Below, in pieces: positions 50,836 to 59,697 of a DNA stretch of 64,000 bases. The position numbers and the translations under genes are program-made. The stretch is taken from contig NZ_CP133017.1 of NCBI RefSeq assembly GCF_030866765.1, positions 3,082,001 through 3,146,000 of the forward strand, written 5' to 3'. Below the pieces are notes generated by a model that saw only the letters and a program-made list of their open reading frames with translations, was not told the origin of the DNA and did not search any database. The first letter of the stretch is position 1; each line of letters opens with the position of its first letter. This stretch comes from Paenibacillus silvisoli. Lineage in GTDB: Bacteria > Bacillota > Bacilli > Paenibacillales > Paenibacillaceae.

Positions 50836-52551
50836 ATGAAAGCGATCCCTCCTCATTTAACTCCTTATGTATCCGAGCAAGACTATGACCGATACACGCC
50901 GATCGATCATGCCGTATGGCGCTATGTGATGCGCCAGAATCATCATGTTCTGCAGCATACGGCACATGTTGCGTTTGTTGAAGGACTACGGCAATCCGGC
51001 ATCGAAACTGAGAAAATCCCCCGCGTATCGGAGATGAATGCGTGTTTGTCCAAAATCGGCTGGGGGGCGGTCATCGTAAACGGCCTGATTCCTGGCGCCG
51101 TTTTCTACGAGCTGCTGGCCAGCGGCCTGCTGCCGATCGCGGCTGAAATCCGAAAATTATCGAACATTGAATATACGCCCGCACCGGATATTATTCATGA
51201 AGCTGCAGGCCATGCGCCGATTCTGTTCGATGCGGAATACCGGAACTACGTGCAAACGATCGGCTCGATCGGAACGAAGGCGTTCTCGATGAAGGAACGG
51301 TCGGAGGCGTTCGAAGCGCTGCGCAAATTAACCATCGTGATGGAGGATCCGAAGTCGACGGAGGAGGAAAAAGCGGCTGCCCAGAAGCTCGTAGAGGAGA
51401 AGCAGCACGCAGTCGTCGAGTTGACGGAAGCCGAGAAGGTGTCCCGGTTATTTTGGGCGACCGTCGAGTACGGATTGATCGGGGAAGTGGATGATCCGAA
51501 AATCTACGGTGCCGGTCTATTGTCATCGGTGGGCGAGAGCAAGCATTGTATGACCGACGCGGTGAAGAAGCTGCCTTATTCGATGGCGGCGTGCGCGGCG
51601 AGTCCGAAAATCGTCACCGAAATGCAATCAAAGCTGTTTGTGTGCCGAAGCTTCGACGAGCTGATGGAAGGCGTGCAGACCTTAGCGGACACAATGGCGT
51701 TCCGGGTCGGCGGTACGGAAAGCTTAGAGAAAGCGCTTCGTTCGAGAAGCGTCGCTACGTGCGAGTATAACTCCGGCATTAGTGTCACCGGCATTGTCAA
51801 TGAGCTGATCAAAGATGCTAACGGAGAAGCAGTCTATGTGAATACGACCGGTCCGACGGCGCTCTCCGTGAATGGTCAGCAATTGGCCGGACACGGGAGG
51901 GACTACCATGCAAAAGGCTTCGGTACGCCGATTGGAATGCTGGAGGGCGGCGTGGCGATCGAGGCTTGCGATGGCGATGAGCTTAACCGACTGGGACTCG
52001 TCGCAGGGGGCGCCGTTCAACTGCGCTTCGAGAGCGGAGTCTGCGTGAATGGGAAAATAAAGGGGCTCATCAAAGCAAATCTGCATGTCGTTCTGATTTC
52101 ATTCGAGGATTGCAGCGTGACCTACGACGGCAAGGAACTGTTCAAGAAAGAATGGGGCACCTACGATATGGCCGTAGGCTCGCGAATCGTTTCCGCCTAC
52201 CCCGGCGCGGCTGATCCGTCCACGTACTTCGATCCGCCGGAGCCTCAGCCAGCGCAGCCGCATGAACAGGCCGCACCATGGACGGCGCTTGAACAACTAT
52301 ACGCGCAAGTCGCGGAGATCAGAAGGCAAAACAGCTTTACCGCTGAGCAAATGCAAGTGCTTCATGACATCCATCGGGAGCTTGGTCATTCTTACCCCAA
52401 TGATTGGCTGCTTCGGCTGGAGCTGCTTGAGCTTGCCGCGAAGCAACCGGGGCTCAGCCAGCTTGAGACGCCGCTCCTGCAAGAGCTGCAGGAGCTGAGC
52501 AAGGCTGAATCGATGGCGAATTTGATCAAGAACGGCTTATCCGTGCTGTAA
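50836..52551 (+). CDS. phhA: Phenylalanine/aromatic amino acid 4-hydroxylase
   Basis: The 571-residue protein begins with a pterin-dependent aromatic amino acid hydroxylase domain: the iron motif is DIIHEAAGHAPIL (His-x4-His), with the third ligand Glu in FWATVEYGLIGE. It turns phenylalanine into tyrosine. It is longer than the minimal bacterial enzyme (about 260-300 residues); from about 330 on there is an extra beta-rich domain and a helical tail, as in Bacillus-type homologues. AAGGAG is nine bases before the ATG. It is the last gene of the operon and is followed by a strong terminator. Confidence 0.93.
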   Translation: MKAIPPHLTPYVSEQDYDRYTPIDHAVWRYVMRQNHHVLQHTAHVAFVEGLRQSGIETEKIPRVSEMNACLSKIGWGAVIVNGLIPGAVFYELLASGLLPIAAEIRKLSNIEYTPAPDIIHEAAGHAPILFDAEYRNYVQTIGSIGTKAFSMKERSEAFEALRKLTIVMEDPKSTEEEKAAAQKLVEEKQHAVVELTEAEKVSRLFWATVEYGLIGEVDDPKIYGAGLLSSVGESKHCMTDAVKKLPYSMAACAASPKIVTEMQSKLFVCRSFDELMEGVQTLADTMAFRVGGTESLEKALRSRSVATCEYNSGISVTGIVNELIKDANGEAVYVNTTGPTALSVNGQQLAGHGRDYHAKGFGTPIGMLEGGVAIEACDGDELNRLGLVAGGAVQLRFESGVCVNGKIKGLIKANLHVVLISFEDCSVTYDGKELFKKEWGTYDMAVGSRIVSAYPGAADPSTYFDPPEPQPAQPHEQAAPWTALEQLYAQVAEIRRQNSFTAEQMQVLHDIHRELGHSYPNDWLLRLELLELAAKQPGLSQLETPLLQELQELSKAESMANLIKNGLSVL

Positions 52552-52565
52552 GTCGATGAAATAAA

Positions 52566-52604
52566 AGCCCGGCAGCCTCATTTATGGCTGCCGGGCTAAT
52601 TTAT
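52566..52604. terminator. Bidirectional terminator after the tyrosine operon
   Basis: AGCCCGGCAGCC pairs perfectly with GGCTGCCGGGCT around eight bases and is followed by AATTTAT; it lies between convergent genes. Confidence 0.88.
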
Positions 52605-52605
52605 A

Positions 52606-53343
52606 TTACTGCTCGTCCAGCTTCTGCCGGATCGCATCTTCGATGGCATCCATCGGATCGGTCCCAGGCGCCGGAACGTAGCTGCCGGACGGCTTCTTCG
52701 GCTTCTGATAGAGCCCGCTTGCGACCGCAGCATCAACGGCAACCGCGCCTTTATCCTCAACCAGCTCTTGTATGAGCGTTCGCGTGCTGCCTGCTTGTTT
52801 GGCCGTCAGTGCGGCGGCTGCGGCTTCAACCATGTCGCCGCGAAGAAACGGCTTAGCGGTCGTCAGCCGTTTGGCGGCATCCGGTTGCAGCAGTCCGATT
52901 TTTTGCGACAAGTCAGCAGCTTTAGCCGGCGATGCGTTGGGGTAGCCAAGCAGACGAAGGATCAATGTCAAAAACTCGCTGCCCGTCATCGATCGATCCG
53001 GTGCAAAGGCGGCAGGGGATAACCCTTTTACATACCCTTTGCTTACGGCGTAAGCGATGGATGCGGCAGCCCAATGGGCTGCTTTTACATCTTTAAAGGA
53101 CGGCTTCAGCTTGGCGCGATCGGCATCATCCGACTCGCCCGCAAGGCGAAGCAGCATAACCGTTCCTTGCGCGCGGGTAAATGAGCCTTCAAGCAGGTAG
53201 CCTTTATCCGTACCCGAAAATAAGCCAAGCTGCTTCAATAGATCGGCTTGCTTGACTTGGCTGCCTCCAACGGCATATACGGAGGAGGACAGCATGAACA
53301 GCATGGCGGCCGCCAGCAGGAGGGATAACCCTTTCATCCTCAT
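52606..53343 (-). CDS. S-layer homology (SLH) domain secreted protein
   Basis: A 245-residue exported protein with a signal peptide (KGLSLLLAAAMLFMLSSSVYA) and at least one clear SLH motif, FKDVKAAHWAAASIAYAVSK followed by GYVKGLSPAAFAPDRSMTGS. Partial SLH-like segments flank it. Such modules bind pyruvylated cell-wall polymers. The C-terminal 70 residues are low in complexity. Its ATG overlaps the stop of the preceding gene by four bases, so the two exported proteins are translated together. Confidence 0.85.
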   Translation of the reverse strand: MRMKGLSLLLAAAMLFMLSSSVYAVGGSQVKQADLLKQLGLFSGTDKGYLLEGSFTRAQGTVMLLRLAGESDDADRAKLKPSFKDVKAAHWAAASIAYAVSKGYVKGLSPAAFAPDRSMTGSEFLTLILRLLGYPNASPAKAADLSQKIGLLQPDAAKRLTTAKPFLRGDMVEAAAAALTAKQAGSTRTLIQELVEDKGAVAVDAAVASGLYQKPKKPSGSYVPAPGTDPMDAIEDAIRQKLDEQ

Positions 53344-54032
53344 GGCTGCGTCACCTCGGCTGCCGGCTTATCGGACTCCGGCTGCGGCTGCGGTTGCGGC
53401 TGGGGCTGGACGTCCACGCCGTTCACTTCGCCTGTATGCTCCAAGCTTTCCGGCGCAAGCGAGTACGAGCTGACAACGCTCGCGGCGGGATCGACCGGCA
53501 TCCCTGGGATGATCAGCGGTTGCGCAAGCAATTGATACCCGCTGATCTGGCCTTGCGGATCTAATGTCTGAACGAGCGTCACCGACTTCAACGGTTCGCT
53601 GTAGTCTTTCACGACCGCATTGCCGTCCAGCTTCTTCCCGGACCAGAATTGGATCGAGGTTTGGCTTTTCAACGTATTAGCCGCATCGAAATAATCGTTG
53701 CTAATGTTGTTGCTCAAGAAGCGCTCCGCCCCGCCTTCGCCGGACATTTTAATAAACTGCTCCTCGGTGAATTGGTCGCCGGTATACAAATGGACGATGC
53801 CGTACATGACTTGAATCGGCTTATCCGGTCCGCCGGCAATGGCGGTGAGCCAATAATCAGGCGCCGCATAGTTCGGAACCATCGTAAACTCCGAGGCATA
53901 CACGACATCGATCCGGTCAAAATCATACGTAAACGTCTCTGCCGAAGCTTGCGTAAGAGGAAGCAGCAGCAGCAGGACAAGCAGCAAAGCAGCCAGCTTC
54001 AATTGAACAGCTTTCAAACCCGTTCCACACAC
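53340..54032 (-). CDS. Hypothetical secreted protein with Pro-Gln repeat
   Basis: A 230-residue protein with a strongly hydrophobic N-terminus (LAALLLVLLLLLPLTQASA), so it is exported. The mature part is mixed alpha/beta and unrecognised, and the C-terminus has a PQPQPQPQP repeat that suggests a flexible link to the cell wall. The start is uncertain: a GTG at 54032 with AAAGG close by, or an in-frame TTG at 54017. It is coupled to the SLH gene by a four-base overlap, so the two may form one surface complex. Confidence 0.75.
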   Translation of the reverse strand: MCGTGLKAVQLKLAALLLVLLLLLPLTQASAETFTYDFDRIDVVYASEFTMVPNYAAPDYWLTAIAGGPDKPIQVMYGIVHLYTGDQFTEEQFIKMSGEGGAERFLSNNISNDYFDAANTLKSQTSIQFWSGKKLDGNAVVKDYSEPLKSVTLVQTLDPQGQISGYQLLAQPLIIPGMPVDPAASVVSSYSLAPESLEHTGEVNGVDVQPQPQPQPQPESDKPAAEVTQP

Positions 54033-54101
54033 CTTTCGCGTAAAAATCTACCCTATTAATTCTACTTAGGTGTCATAGGTTTGTCACTACGCAATCGAAC
54101 G

Positions 54102-54344
54102 CTATCCGCGCATGCGCTCCATAGCCGTCCCCACGATAATGAGCGTCCCCATCGCGACGAAGACGATCGCAAGGATGTAACGCCAGCTGAAGGTTTCGAA
54201 GAAAACGACCAGTATGAGCCAGATCGAAAATCGCTTCGTTTTTCTGGCTTTCGCGAACGCGACGAAGAAACCGGCCAATTGAACGCCGCCTAGCAGCACC
54301 ATGAGGCAGGCGATAAGAAACGGAACCGTTTTGTCGATGAACAT
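54102..54344 (-). CDS. Small hypothetical membrane protein
   Basis: Eighty residues in two hydrophobic helices (about 7-30 and 55-73) linked by a basic loop, AKARKTKRFSIW. AAGGGG lies a few bases before the ATG at 54344. It is not recognised. It is on the same strand as the genes either side; the upstream terminator at 54422 separates it from the GH-like gene. Confidence 0.6.
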   Translation of the reverse strand: MFIDKTVPFLIACLMVLLGGVQLAGFFVAFAKARKTKRFSIWLILVVFFETFSWRYILAIVFVAMGTLIIVGTAMERMRG

Positions 54345-54421
54345 TCACCCCTTCAGGTGCATTATTGCCTCCGTGCGCGCCTCTGAAACGGCAGCGCAGG
54401 CAATCTATGACATGGCAGCAC

Positions 54422-54455
54422 AAAGCCCCGTTCGCACGCGAACGGGGCTTTCTCG
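54422..54455 (-). terminator. Strong terminator, minus strand
   Basis: AAAGCCCCGTTCGC pairs with GCGAACGGGGCTTT around two bases and, read on the minus strand, continues with TG; it follows the GH-like gene. Confidence 0.85.
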
Positions 54456-56084
54456 TTAAGGCGTATAGTTGACGTTGGCCGAATACTTGTTGCTGGCATT
54501 CCAAATGAGAAATTCATGGATGCCCGCATCCTTGAGCGCCTTGATTTGCGCGTCCACCTGATCTTTGCCGTATCGGATATAGCTGCCATCCTTCAGCCAG
54601 GACGCGGTGAAATCTTGAATCCACGGACGCGAGATCGGAGGGGAGGCGAGCGCGCTCAGCTTCTCCTTCTCGCGGATCGCATATTCCTGCACGAGCCGGT
54701 ACGGCTCGGTATCCGGATGCTTAATGCCGAAATAGCCGTCGTTCCAGTGGCTCGGATAAATCATCGAGGAAATGACATCGACATTTTCGGAGATGCGGCT
54801 GAAATTTTGACCGATGCCCGGCGCTTCTGGGAGCGTGGCGGAGTAGCCGAAGATATCGACCGACACCTTTACCCCGTAAGGCTTCAGCTGTTCCCTTGCC
54901 TCGTGCACGAAATCCGTCACCGCATCGACGCGAAGCTGCGTGAGCCGTGCCTTCTCGCCGAAGTCCGGCGACTTCGGCTTCGTCTTCTTGTAATCGCTCA
55001 GCGCTTTCTGTGCGGCATCCCGCGCTTCCTTATTGTCGTCCGTCGCGGCTCCGTCATAGGCCGTCGTCGCGGTATCGAACGCTTCCTGCAGCGGCGCAAG
55101 TCCGGCATCATAAGCAGCGGTTGCTTCCGCGTACGCTTTTTCATCCTCGATAAATTTGGTCGGTTTCTTGTCTTTGTACTCGCCCATGGAATAGTCCAGC
55201 ACTTTATCCTTCTTCTCGAAGCCTTCAGGGAAGCGGACATAGTCGAACTGAATTTCCTGAAAGCCAAGCTTGGCGGCCAATATCGCCGCATCGATGTTAT
55301 GCTGCCAATTTTCCTTCAAGAATGGATTTATAAAGCCGTCGCCATTCCCGTTTCGCCACACTTTGCCATCAAGCACATAGGAAAGATCGGGACGCTTCTT
55401 GGCCAGAACCGTATCTTTGAACGCCACGATCCGCGCGATCGGATAAATGCTATGCTCGTGCAGCGTCTTGATCAGCGCTTCGGGATCGCGTATATAGGCT
55501 TGCCCGAATTGGCTCATGTCGCCTTCAGGCTTGAACGTAATGTAGCCGTCATCATCCTTGATGTCGATGACCATCGCATTCAATTCCGTGTCGTCGACAA
55601 GCTTCAATAACGAGCTCATGCGCTCTCCGCCCGCGGACCAGCCCGTGACGTAAATGCCCCGAACGGCATCGGGGTACTCAAACGTATACGGCGGCGTAAA
55701 AACAGGGTCCGGTTCCGTCGACGGTTGATCGGTTGGAGCGGTTGGATCGGATGGGTCGGTAGACGGATCGGTTGAAGGGTCCGTGGCAGGTTCATCGGTC
55801 GGCGTTGTTGCCGGATCGTCTGACGGAGCGGTCGATGGATCATCGGTACCCGAATCGTTCGCAGGCGTCGTTGACGGGTCATTCGATGGGGCCGTGCCCG
55901 GGTCCGCGTTATTCGCGGGATCCGGCTCGTTCGACGGTTTCGTGGTCGGCGCATTGGTTTCGTTGTTCGTCGAAGCGGCATTCTGATTGTCGCTCGCGGC
56001 CGGCGGGTCATTCGACGACGTGCAAGCGGATGAAGCGAGCAGCAGGGCGCACAAAAGAACAGCGGCGGCAACTTGTTTTCTCAC
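54456..56084 (-). CDS. Lipoprotein with putative glycoside hydrolase domain (DUF4015-like)
   Basis: A 542-residue lipoprotein. The lipobox LLASSAC is at about residues 15-21, followed by a flexible linker of about 90 residues made of Thr, Asp, Pro and Ser repeats. The rest is a TIM-barrel domain of the putative glycoside hydrolase group: AVRGIYVTGWSAGGERM, LNAMVIDIKDDDGYITF, and LGFQEIQFDYVRFPEGF, with Asp residues at the strand ends as candidate catalytic groups. A helical insertion near 310-370 is unusual. Translation appears to start at GTG with AAAGGAG 12 bases upstream. It probably acts on cell-wall or extracellular polysaccharide. Confidence 0.87.
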   Translation of the reverse strand: MRKQVAAAVLLCALLLASSACTSSNDPPAASDNQNAASTNNETNAPTTKPSNEPDPANNADPGTAPSNDPSTTPANDSGTDDPSTAPSDDPATTPTDEPATDPSTDPSTDPSDPTAPTDQPSTEPDPVFTPPYTFEYPDAVRGIYVTGWSAGGERMSSLLKLVDDTELNAMVIDIKDDDGYITFKPEGDMSQFGQAYIRDPEALIKTLHEHSIYPIARIVAFKDTVLAKKRPDLSYVLDGKVWRNGNGDGFINPFLKENWQHNIDAAILAAKLGFQEIQFDYVRFPEGFEKKDKVLDYSMGEYKDKKPTKFIEDEKAYAEATAAYDAGLAPLQEAFDTATTAYDGAATDDNKEARDAAQKALSDYKKTKPKSPDFGEKARLTQLRVDAVTDFVHEAREQLKPYGVKVSVDIFGYSATLPEAPGIGQNFSRISENVDVISSMIYPSHWNDGYFGIKHPDTEPYRLVQEYAIREKEKLSALASPPISRPWIQDFTASWLKDGSYIRYGKDQVDAQIKALKDAGIHEFLIWNASNKYSANVNYTP

Positions 56085-56256
56085 GGCTGGTGCTCTCCTT
56101 TGCGGTACAGGTTATTTTCGCATCTCGCATCATAAGATGTAATGTCCTACACCTATTTATATGGCGTATGTAGAGCGCGAATGCGCAACGGACGAGCTGG
56201 CTTGGCCCTAGAGAAGAGGCTGACTTTGAAGTTCGAATGAAAGGAGGAGGTATAGG

Positions 56257-56556
56257 ATGAAAAGAAGATGGATGCTGCTGCTGGCGCTGCTAGCCGGGCT
56301 TGTCACGATAACGGGATGCGTTCCCGGAGACGGGAGCAATACCGCCCTGCACCCGGCAGGGTTTTTCTGGGGAATCTGGCATGGCTGGATTGCGCCGATT
56401 TCGCTCATCATTGGATTGTTCAAGCACTCGATCCGCGTTTATGAAACGAACAACATCGGCTGGTGGTACGATCTCGGCTTCTACATTGCCATAATCAGCG
56501 GCTTCGGCAGCTTATCGTTCAGACGGAAATCGAAAAAATCGTGCGGCAGCGATTAG
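56257..56556 (+). CDS. Small membrane lipoprotein-like protein
   Basis: A 99-residue protein with a signal-like start ending in TITGC (lipobox at about residue 21), then two further hydrophobic helices around HGWIAPISLIIGLF and WYDLGFYIAIISGFG, and a basic C-terminal tail. AAAGGAGGAGG lies about six bases before the ATG. It converges with the sensor kinase gene and overlaps its end by four bases. No family is assigned. The combination of lipobox with two further spans is somewhat unusual. Confidence 0.75.
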   Translation: MKRRWMLLLALLAGLVTITGCVPGDGSNTALHPAGFFWGIWHGWIAPISLIIGLFKHSIRVYETNNIGWWYDLGFYIAIISGFGSLSFRRKSKKSCGSD

Positions 56557-57809
56557 CGTTTGAAGATCAGATCAACCTTCGTCCCTGATTTCAGTTTGGA
56601 TTCGACCCGAATATCGCCGCCATGCGCCTGCACGATCCACTGCGCGATCGACAACCCGAGCCCCGTGCCGCCATCGGCGCGGGAGCGGGCTTTGTCGCCC
56701 CGATAGAACCGGTCAAAGATGTGAGGCAAATCCCCTTCCGGGATGCCGATTCCGGTGTCTTGCACGGTAATGAGGACGGTATTGGCATGCGTACGCCCGA
56801 TCAGCGTAATGCGGTCGGACGGCTGCGAGAACTTCAACGCATTGTCCAGCAAAATAACGAGCAGCTGGCGGATGCGGGTTTCCTCGCCTCGCATCGAGAG
56901 CTGGCCTTCCAGCACCGTTACGATTTCGATTTGTTTCAGCACGGCTAACAGCCGGAATTGCTCCGCCAGCTCCAGCAGAAGCTCGTTAAGCGAAATCGTG
57001 GCAACATCGAGCTGCTGCTGATTGGAGTCATTGCGGGCAAGCGTCAGCAGGTCGTCCAGCAGCCGCTTCATTCGCTTGCTTTCCCGCAGGATGCTGGCGA
57101 TCGAACGGCCTTCCTGCTCGATCGTATGCGTCGGATGGTGAAGCATCATCTCCGTTTGCGCATGGATGACGGTAGTCGGCGTACGGAGTTCATGAGACGC
57201 ATCGGCGACGAACCGCTGCTGCCGCTCCCATGCTTGGCGGATCGGGATTAGCGCCCGATTTGCCAAGAACAAACCGGCAATGACCGAAATGACCAGACCG
57301 GCCGCGATCGAGAAGGCAATATCCCATAATAAGGCGCGAAGCGTAGCGTCCGCATCCTTGAGGCTCCGGACGATGCTGACATATGCGATGGATTGCGGGG
57401 CATGCTCGTTATTCGGAAATTGCAGCACGTTATAGCGTTCATTGCCAACCTTTACCGTATAGGAGGCGTCGCCTCCCAGGTCTTTTTTGCTAAAGAAGCC
57501 CGATGCCTTCCCTTCAGGGAATGACCCGGTAGGAATTTGGGCAACGAGCTCTCCTTGGCTGTCCCAGAACAGAAAGGAGTCCGTCTCATCCTGATGCGGC
57601 TCCTGACGTCCCGGCTGCAGCAGCTCCGACCAATCGGCGTTCGCCTGCAAACGGTTTTTCGCAAGCAGAATAAATTCGTCGGAATCATAGAAAAGACTGT
57701 ACCGCATGTGGAAATAAACGAGCGAGCTTAAGACGGAAAGGATCAGCAGGATGACCGCCGCATTCAGCAGGACGAGCCGAACGCGAACCCGGTTAAACAA
57801 TGGCTTCAC
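56553..57809 (-). CDS. Sensor histidine kinase
   Basis: The 418-residue membrane kinase has helices at about 9-30 and 157-183 with an outside sensor domain between them. The kinase core is complete: H-box FVADASHELRTPTTVIHAQT, N-box LLVILLDNALKFS, G1 VQDTGIGIP and G2 GGTGLGLSIAQW. It belongs to the OmpR-type EnvZ/PhoR group. It overlaps the response regulator by 17 bp, starting at a GTG, so it is translated after it. The outside signal is unknown. Confidence 0.92.
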   Translation of the reverse strand: MKPLFNRVRVRLVLLNAAVILLILSVLSSLVYFHMRYSLFYDSDEFILLAKNRLQANADWSELLQPGRQEPHQDETDSFLFWDSQGELVAQIPTGSFPEGKASGFFSKKDLGGDASYTVKVGNERYNVLQFPNNEHAPQSIAYVSIVRSLKDADATLRALLWDIAFSIAAGLVISVIAGLFLANRALIPIRQAWERQQRFVADASHELRTPTTVIHAQTEMMLHHPTHTIEQEGRSIASILRESKRMKRLLDDLLTLARNDSNQQQLDVATISLNELLLELAEQFRLLAVLKQIEIVTVLEGQLSMRGEETRIRQLLVILLDNALKFSQPSDRITLIGRTHANTVLITVQDTGIGIPEGDLPHIFDRFYRGDKARSRADGGTGLGLSIAQWIVQAHGGDIRVESKLKSGTKVDLIFKR

Positions 57810-58488
57810 CGCCGCCCATCATGTAGCCAACGCCGCGGACGGTTCGAATAAGGCCCCCCGCACGGTGCTTCATCAGCTTCTTGCGTAAATAGTGGACATA
57901 CACGTCAACCGCCGTTTGCGACGTACTGGAGTTAAAGCCCCAAATCCGGTCAAAAATTTGTTCGCGCGTCAGCAGCTGGTTTTTGTGGCTAATAAAATAT
58001 TCCAGAAGCTTATACTCCGTGATCGTCAAGCTCAGTTCCTTATTCTCGAAATAGGCGCGTCTGTTCGCCGAAATGATCCGAAGCGGGCCATAGATCAGGT
58101 CGCCGTCAGCGCCGATGGTTCCGCACCGACGGAGGACCGCCCTCGAACGCGCAAGCAATTCGTCCAACGAGAAAGGCTTGACGATATAATCGTCCGCGCC
58201 GGCGTCCAGTCCGGCAATGCGTTCATCCACGGCATCCAGGGCCGTCAACAGAATAACCGGTACGGGATTTGACGTCGCTTTCAGCTTTCGGACCATTTCT
58301 ACGCCATTCATTCCGGGGAGCATAATATCGAGCACCAGCAAATCGTGAATCCGCTCCTGCGCCAAATCAAAGCCTTCATCGCCCGAGCCAGTTCCGTCCG
58401 TCTGGTAGTGGGCTTTCTCATATGCGTCGCGAACCGCCCGTAGAAGGGTAGGATCGTCTTCAACCACAAGTACCCGCATGTTCGTCAT
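57793..58488 (-). CDS. OmpR/PhoB-family response regulator
   Basis: A 231-residue two-domain regulator. The receiver has VLVVEDDPTLL, the acceptor Asp in LLVLDIMLPG and Lys in DYIVKPF; the C-terminal winged helix has LTITEYKLLEYFISHKNQLL and the recognition helix in VDVYVHYLRKKL. It binds DNA as a dimer when phosphorylated by the neighbouring kinase. The ATG at 58488 has GGGGGG four bases upstream; an ATG nine bases later is possible. The likely targets are nearby envelope genes, by inference. Confidence 0.93.
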   Translation of the reverse strand: MTNMRVLVVEDDPTLLRAVRDAYEKAHYQTDGTGSGDEGFDLAQERIHDLLVLDIMLPGMNGVEMVRKLKATSNPVPVILLTALDAVDERIAGLDAGADDYIVKPFSLDELLARSRAVLRRCGTIGADGDLIYGPLRIISANRRAYFENKELSLTITEYKLLEYFISHKNQLLTREQIFDRIWGFNSSTSQTAVDVYVHYLRKKLMKHRAGGLIRTVRGVGYMMGGGEAIV

Positions 58489-58649
58489 TGCGCCCCCCAC
58501 TTTTTAATTAAATTCCAACCTTCATCCCTTATACTGGAACTCGAAGGATGCACTATTAAAATATGGCAGCGATGCCGCAGGTAGAATGGGCGAACGATTT
58601 GCAGAAAGAAATTAGGCGTTCAACATGGCGATCAAAAGGAGGTTTGGGG

Positions 58650-59450
58650 ATGGCTGATCCATTCGTGGCGCAATCCTTGGATGAAATTCGATTCTGGTCG
58701 AGGATCATGAAAGAACATTCTCTCTTTCTGAAGCTAGGCTTTCGATGTGAGGATACGCAGCTCATTCAAGAGGCGAACGGTTTTTACGCGGTATTCGATC
58801 AAATCGAAGCGAAGGCGAACGCGTTTACGGACTCGGCGGATCCGCAAGTCATTCGAGCCTTCAACACGGAGGTTTGTACGGCGGCTTCGCATATTTGGGT
58901 ATATAAGCGCAAAATACTGGGCCTCATCTTAACCTGCCAGCTGCCTGGGGGCAACAACTTCCCGCTCTTGGTCGATCATGTCAGCCGCGAGGCGAACTAT
59001 TTCCGAAACCGTCTACATGAGCTGAACGATGGACAGCTGGAACCGCTGCAGGACGCCATTATCGACGAGAACGTGTTCTTCCTGAAAATCATGGCCGATC
59101 ATGCCAAATTTATCGGTCATTTACTCGACCCTTCGGAGAGGAAGCTGGTGGATCAGGCGCGGGAGTTCAGCCACGATTTCGATCAGCTGCTCTTTCAGGC
59201 GCAGGATCTCAGCTCCATGCGGCCGCAATCGCAGACGGTACCGCTGCTGGACCAGTTTCTGGACCAGAACCGGGTGTCGGTCGTCAGCCTCCGCGACTTC
59301 AAGAAAACGGCTCGCGATTTAATCGACGCCTGCCGGATCAAGAGCATTATTCATCCGCTGCTTGCCGATCACGTCTACCGGGAAGCGGAACGTTTCCTGC
59401 ACATTATTGATATGTTTGAACGGAGCTTGGCGGGGCATACGGCTAGTTAA
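58650..59450 (+). CDS. DUF2935-family protein
   Basis: A 266-residue all-helical protein that contains two repeats of a four-helix bundle. Conserved Glu and His residues recur (SLDEIRFWSRIMKEHSLFLK, then DENVFFLKIMADHAKFIGHL and LLADHVYREAERFLHIIDMF), typical of DUF2935, where a metal is held by ExxxxH-type pairs. The role of this family is unknown. The start is fixed by AAAGGAGG seven bases before ATG 58650. It is divergent from the two-component genes and followed by a terminator and the repeat cluster. Confidence 0.9.
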   Translation: MADPFVAQSLDEIRFWSRIMKEHSLFLKLGFRCEDTQLIQEANGFYAVFDQIEAKANAFTDSADPQVIRAFNTEVCTAASHIWVYKRKILGLILTCQLPGGNNFPLLVDHVSREANYFRNRLHELNDGQLEPLQDAIIDENVFFLKIMADHAKFIGHLLDPSERKLVDQAREFSHDFDQLLFQAQDLSSMRPQSQTVPLLDQFLDQNRVSVVSLRDFKKTARDLIDACRIKSIIHPLLADHVYREAERFLHIIDMFERSLAGHTAS

Positions 59451-59457
59451 AAAAGGT

Positions 59458-59487
59458 AAAGGCACCCTTTGATAAAAGGGTGCCTTA
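59458..59487 (+). terminator. Rho-independent terminator
   Basis: AAAGGCACCCTTT pairs with AAAGGGTGCCTT; the T tract is poor but an A run lies before the stem. Confidence 0.75.
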
Positions 59488-59510
59488 TGCTGCTTGCTGC
59501 CGTGTTTTCG

Positions 59511-59695
59511 CTAACGGTTGCCACGGAGGCTATTTCGCCTAAAATGGCCATTTTGAAATTGTAACGGTTGCCACAAAGGCTATTTGGCCATCTAAGGAGC
59601 GACTTGTTCCGATTTAGGCCAAATAAGCGCTGTGGCGACCGTTAGATATATAAAATGGCTTTTTTTGCACAATTAAGCGCTATGGCAACCGTTAG
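59511..59695. repeat. Four-copy inverted repeat cluster
   Basis: A 25- to 29-base unit occurs four times: forward at 59511-59535 and 59561-59589, inverted at 59617-59645 and 59671-59695. The shared core is TAACGGTYGCCAY followed by a purine- or GC-rich spacer and CTWATT. The inner pair extends to GGCC and can form a stem of about 28 bp; the outer pair encloses it. Between the first two copies AAAATGGCCATTTT is a separate 14-bp palindrome. The cluster lies between two convergent genes and could fold into a long cruciform or RNA hairpin. Confidence 0.85.
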
Positions 59696-59697
59696 CA

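Noticed and set aside
54516-55610. Plus-strand open frame of 364 codons
   Set aside because: It is antisense to the GH-like lipoprotein, whose domain motifs are clear, and shows only Arg/Leu-rich sequence.
59511-59695. Possible CRISPR array or insertion-sequence ends
   Set aside because: Copies are in both orientations with unequal gaps, no open frame lies between them and no target duplication is seen.
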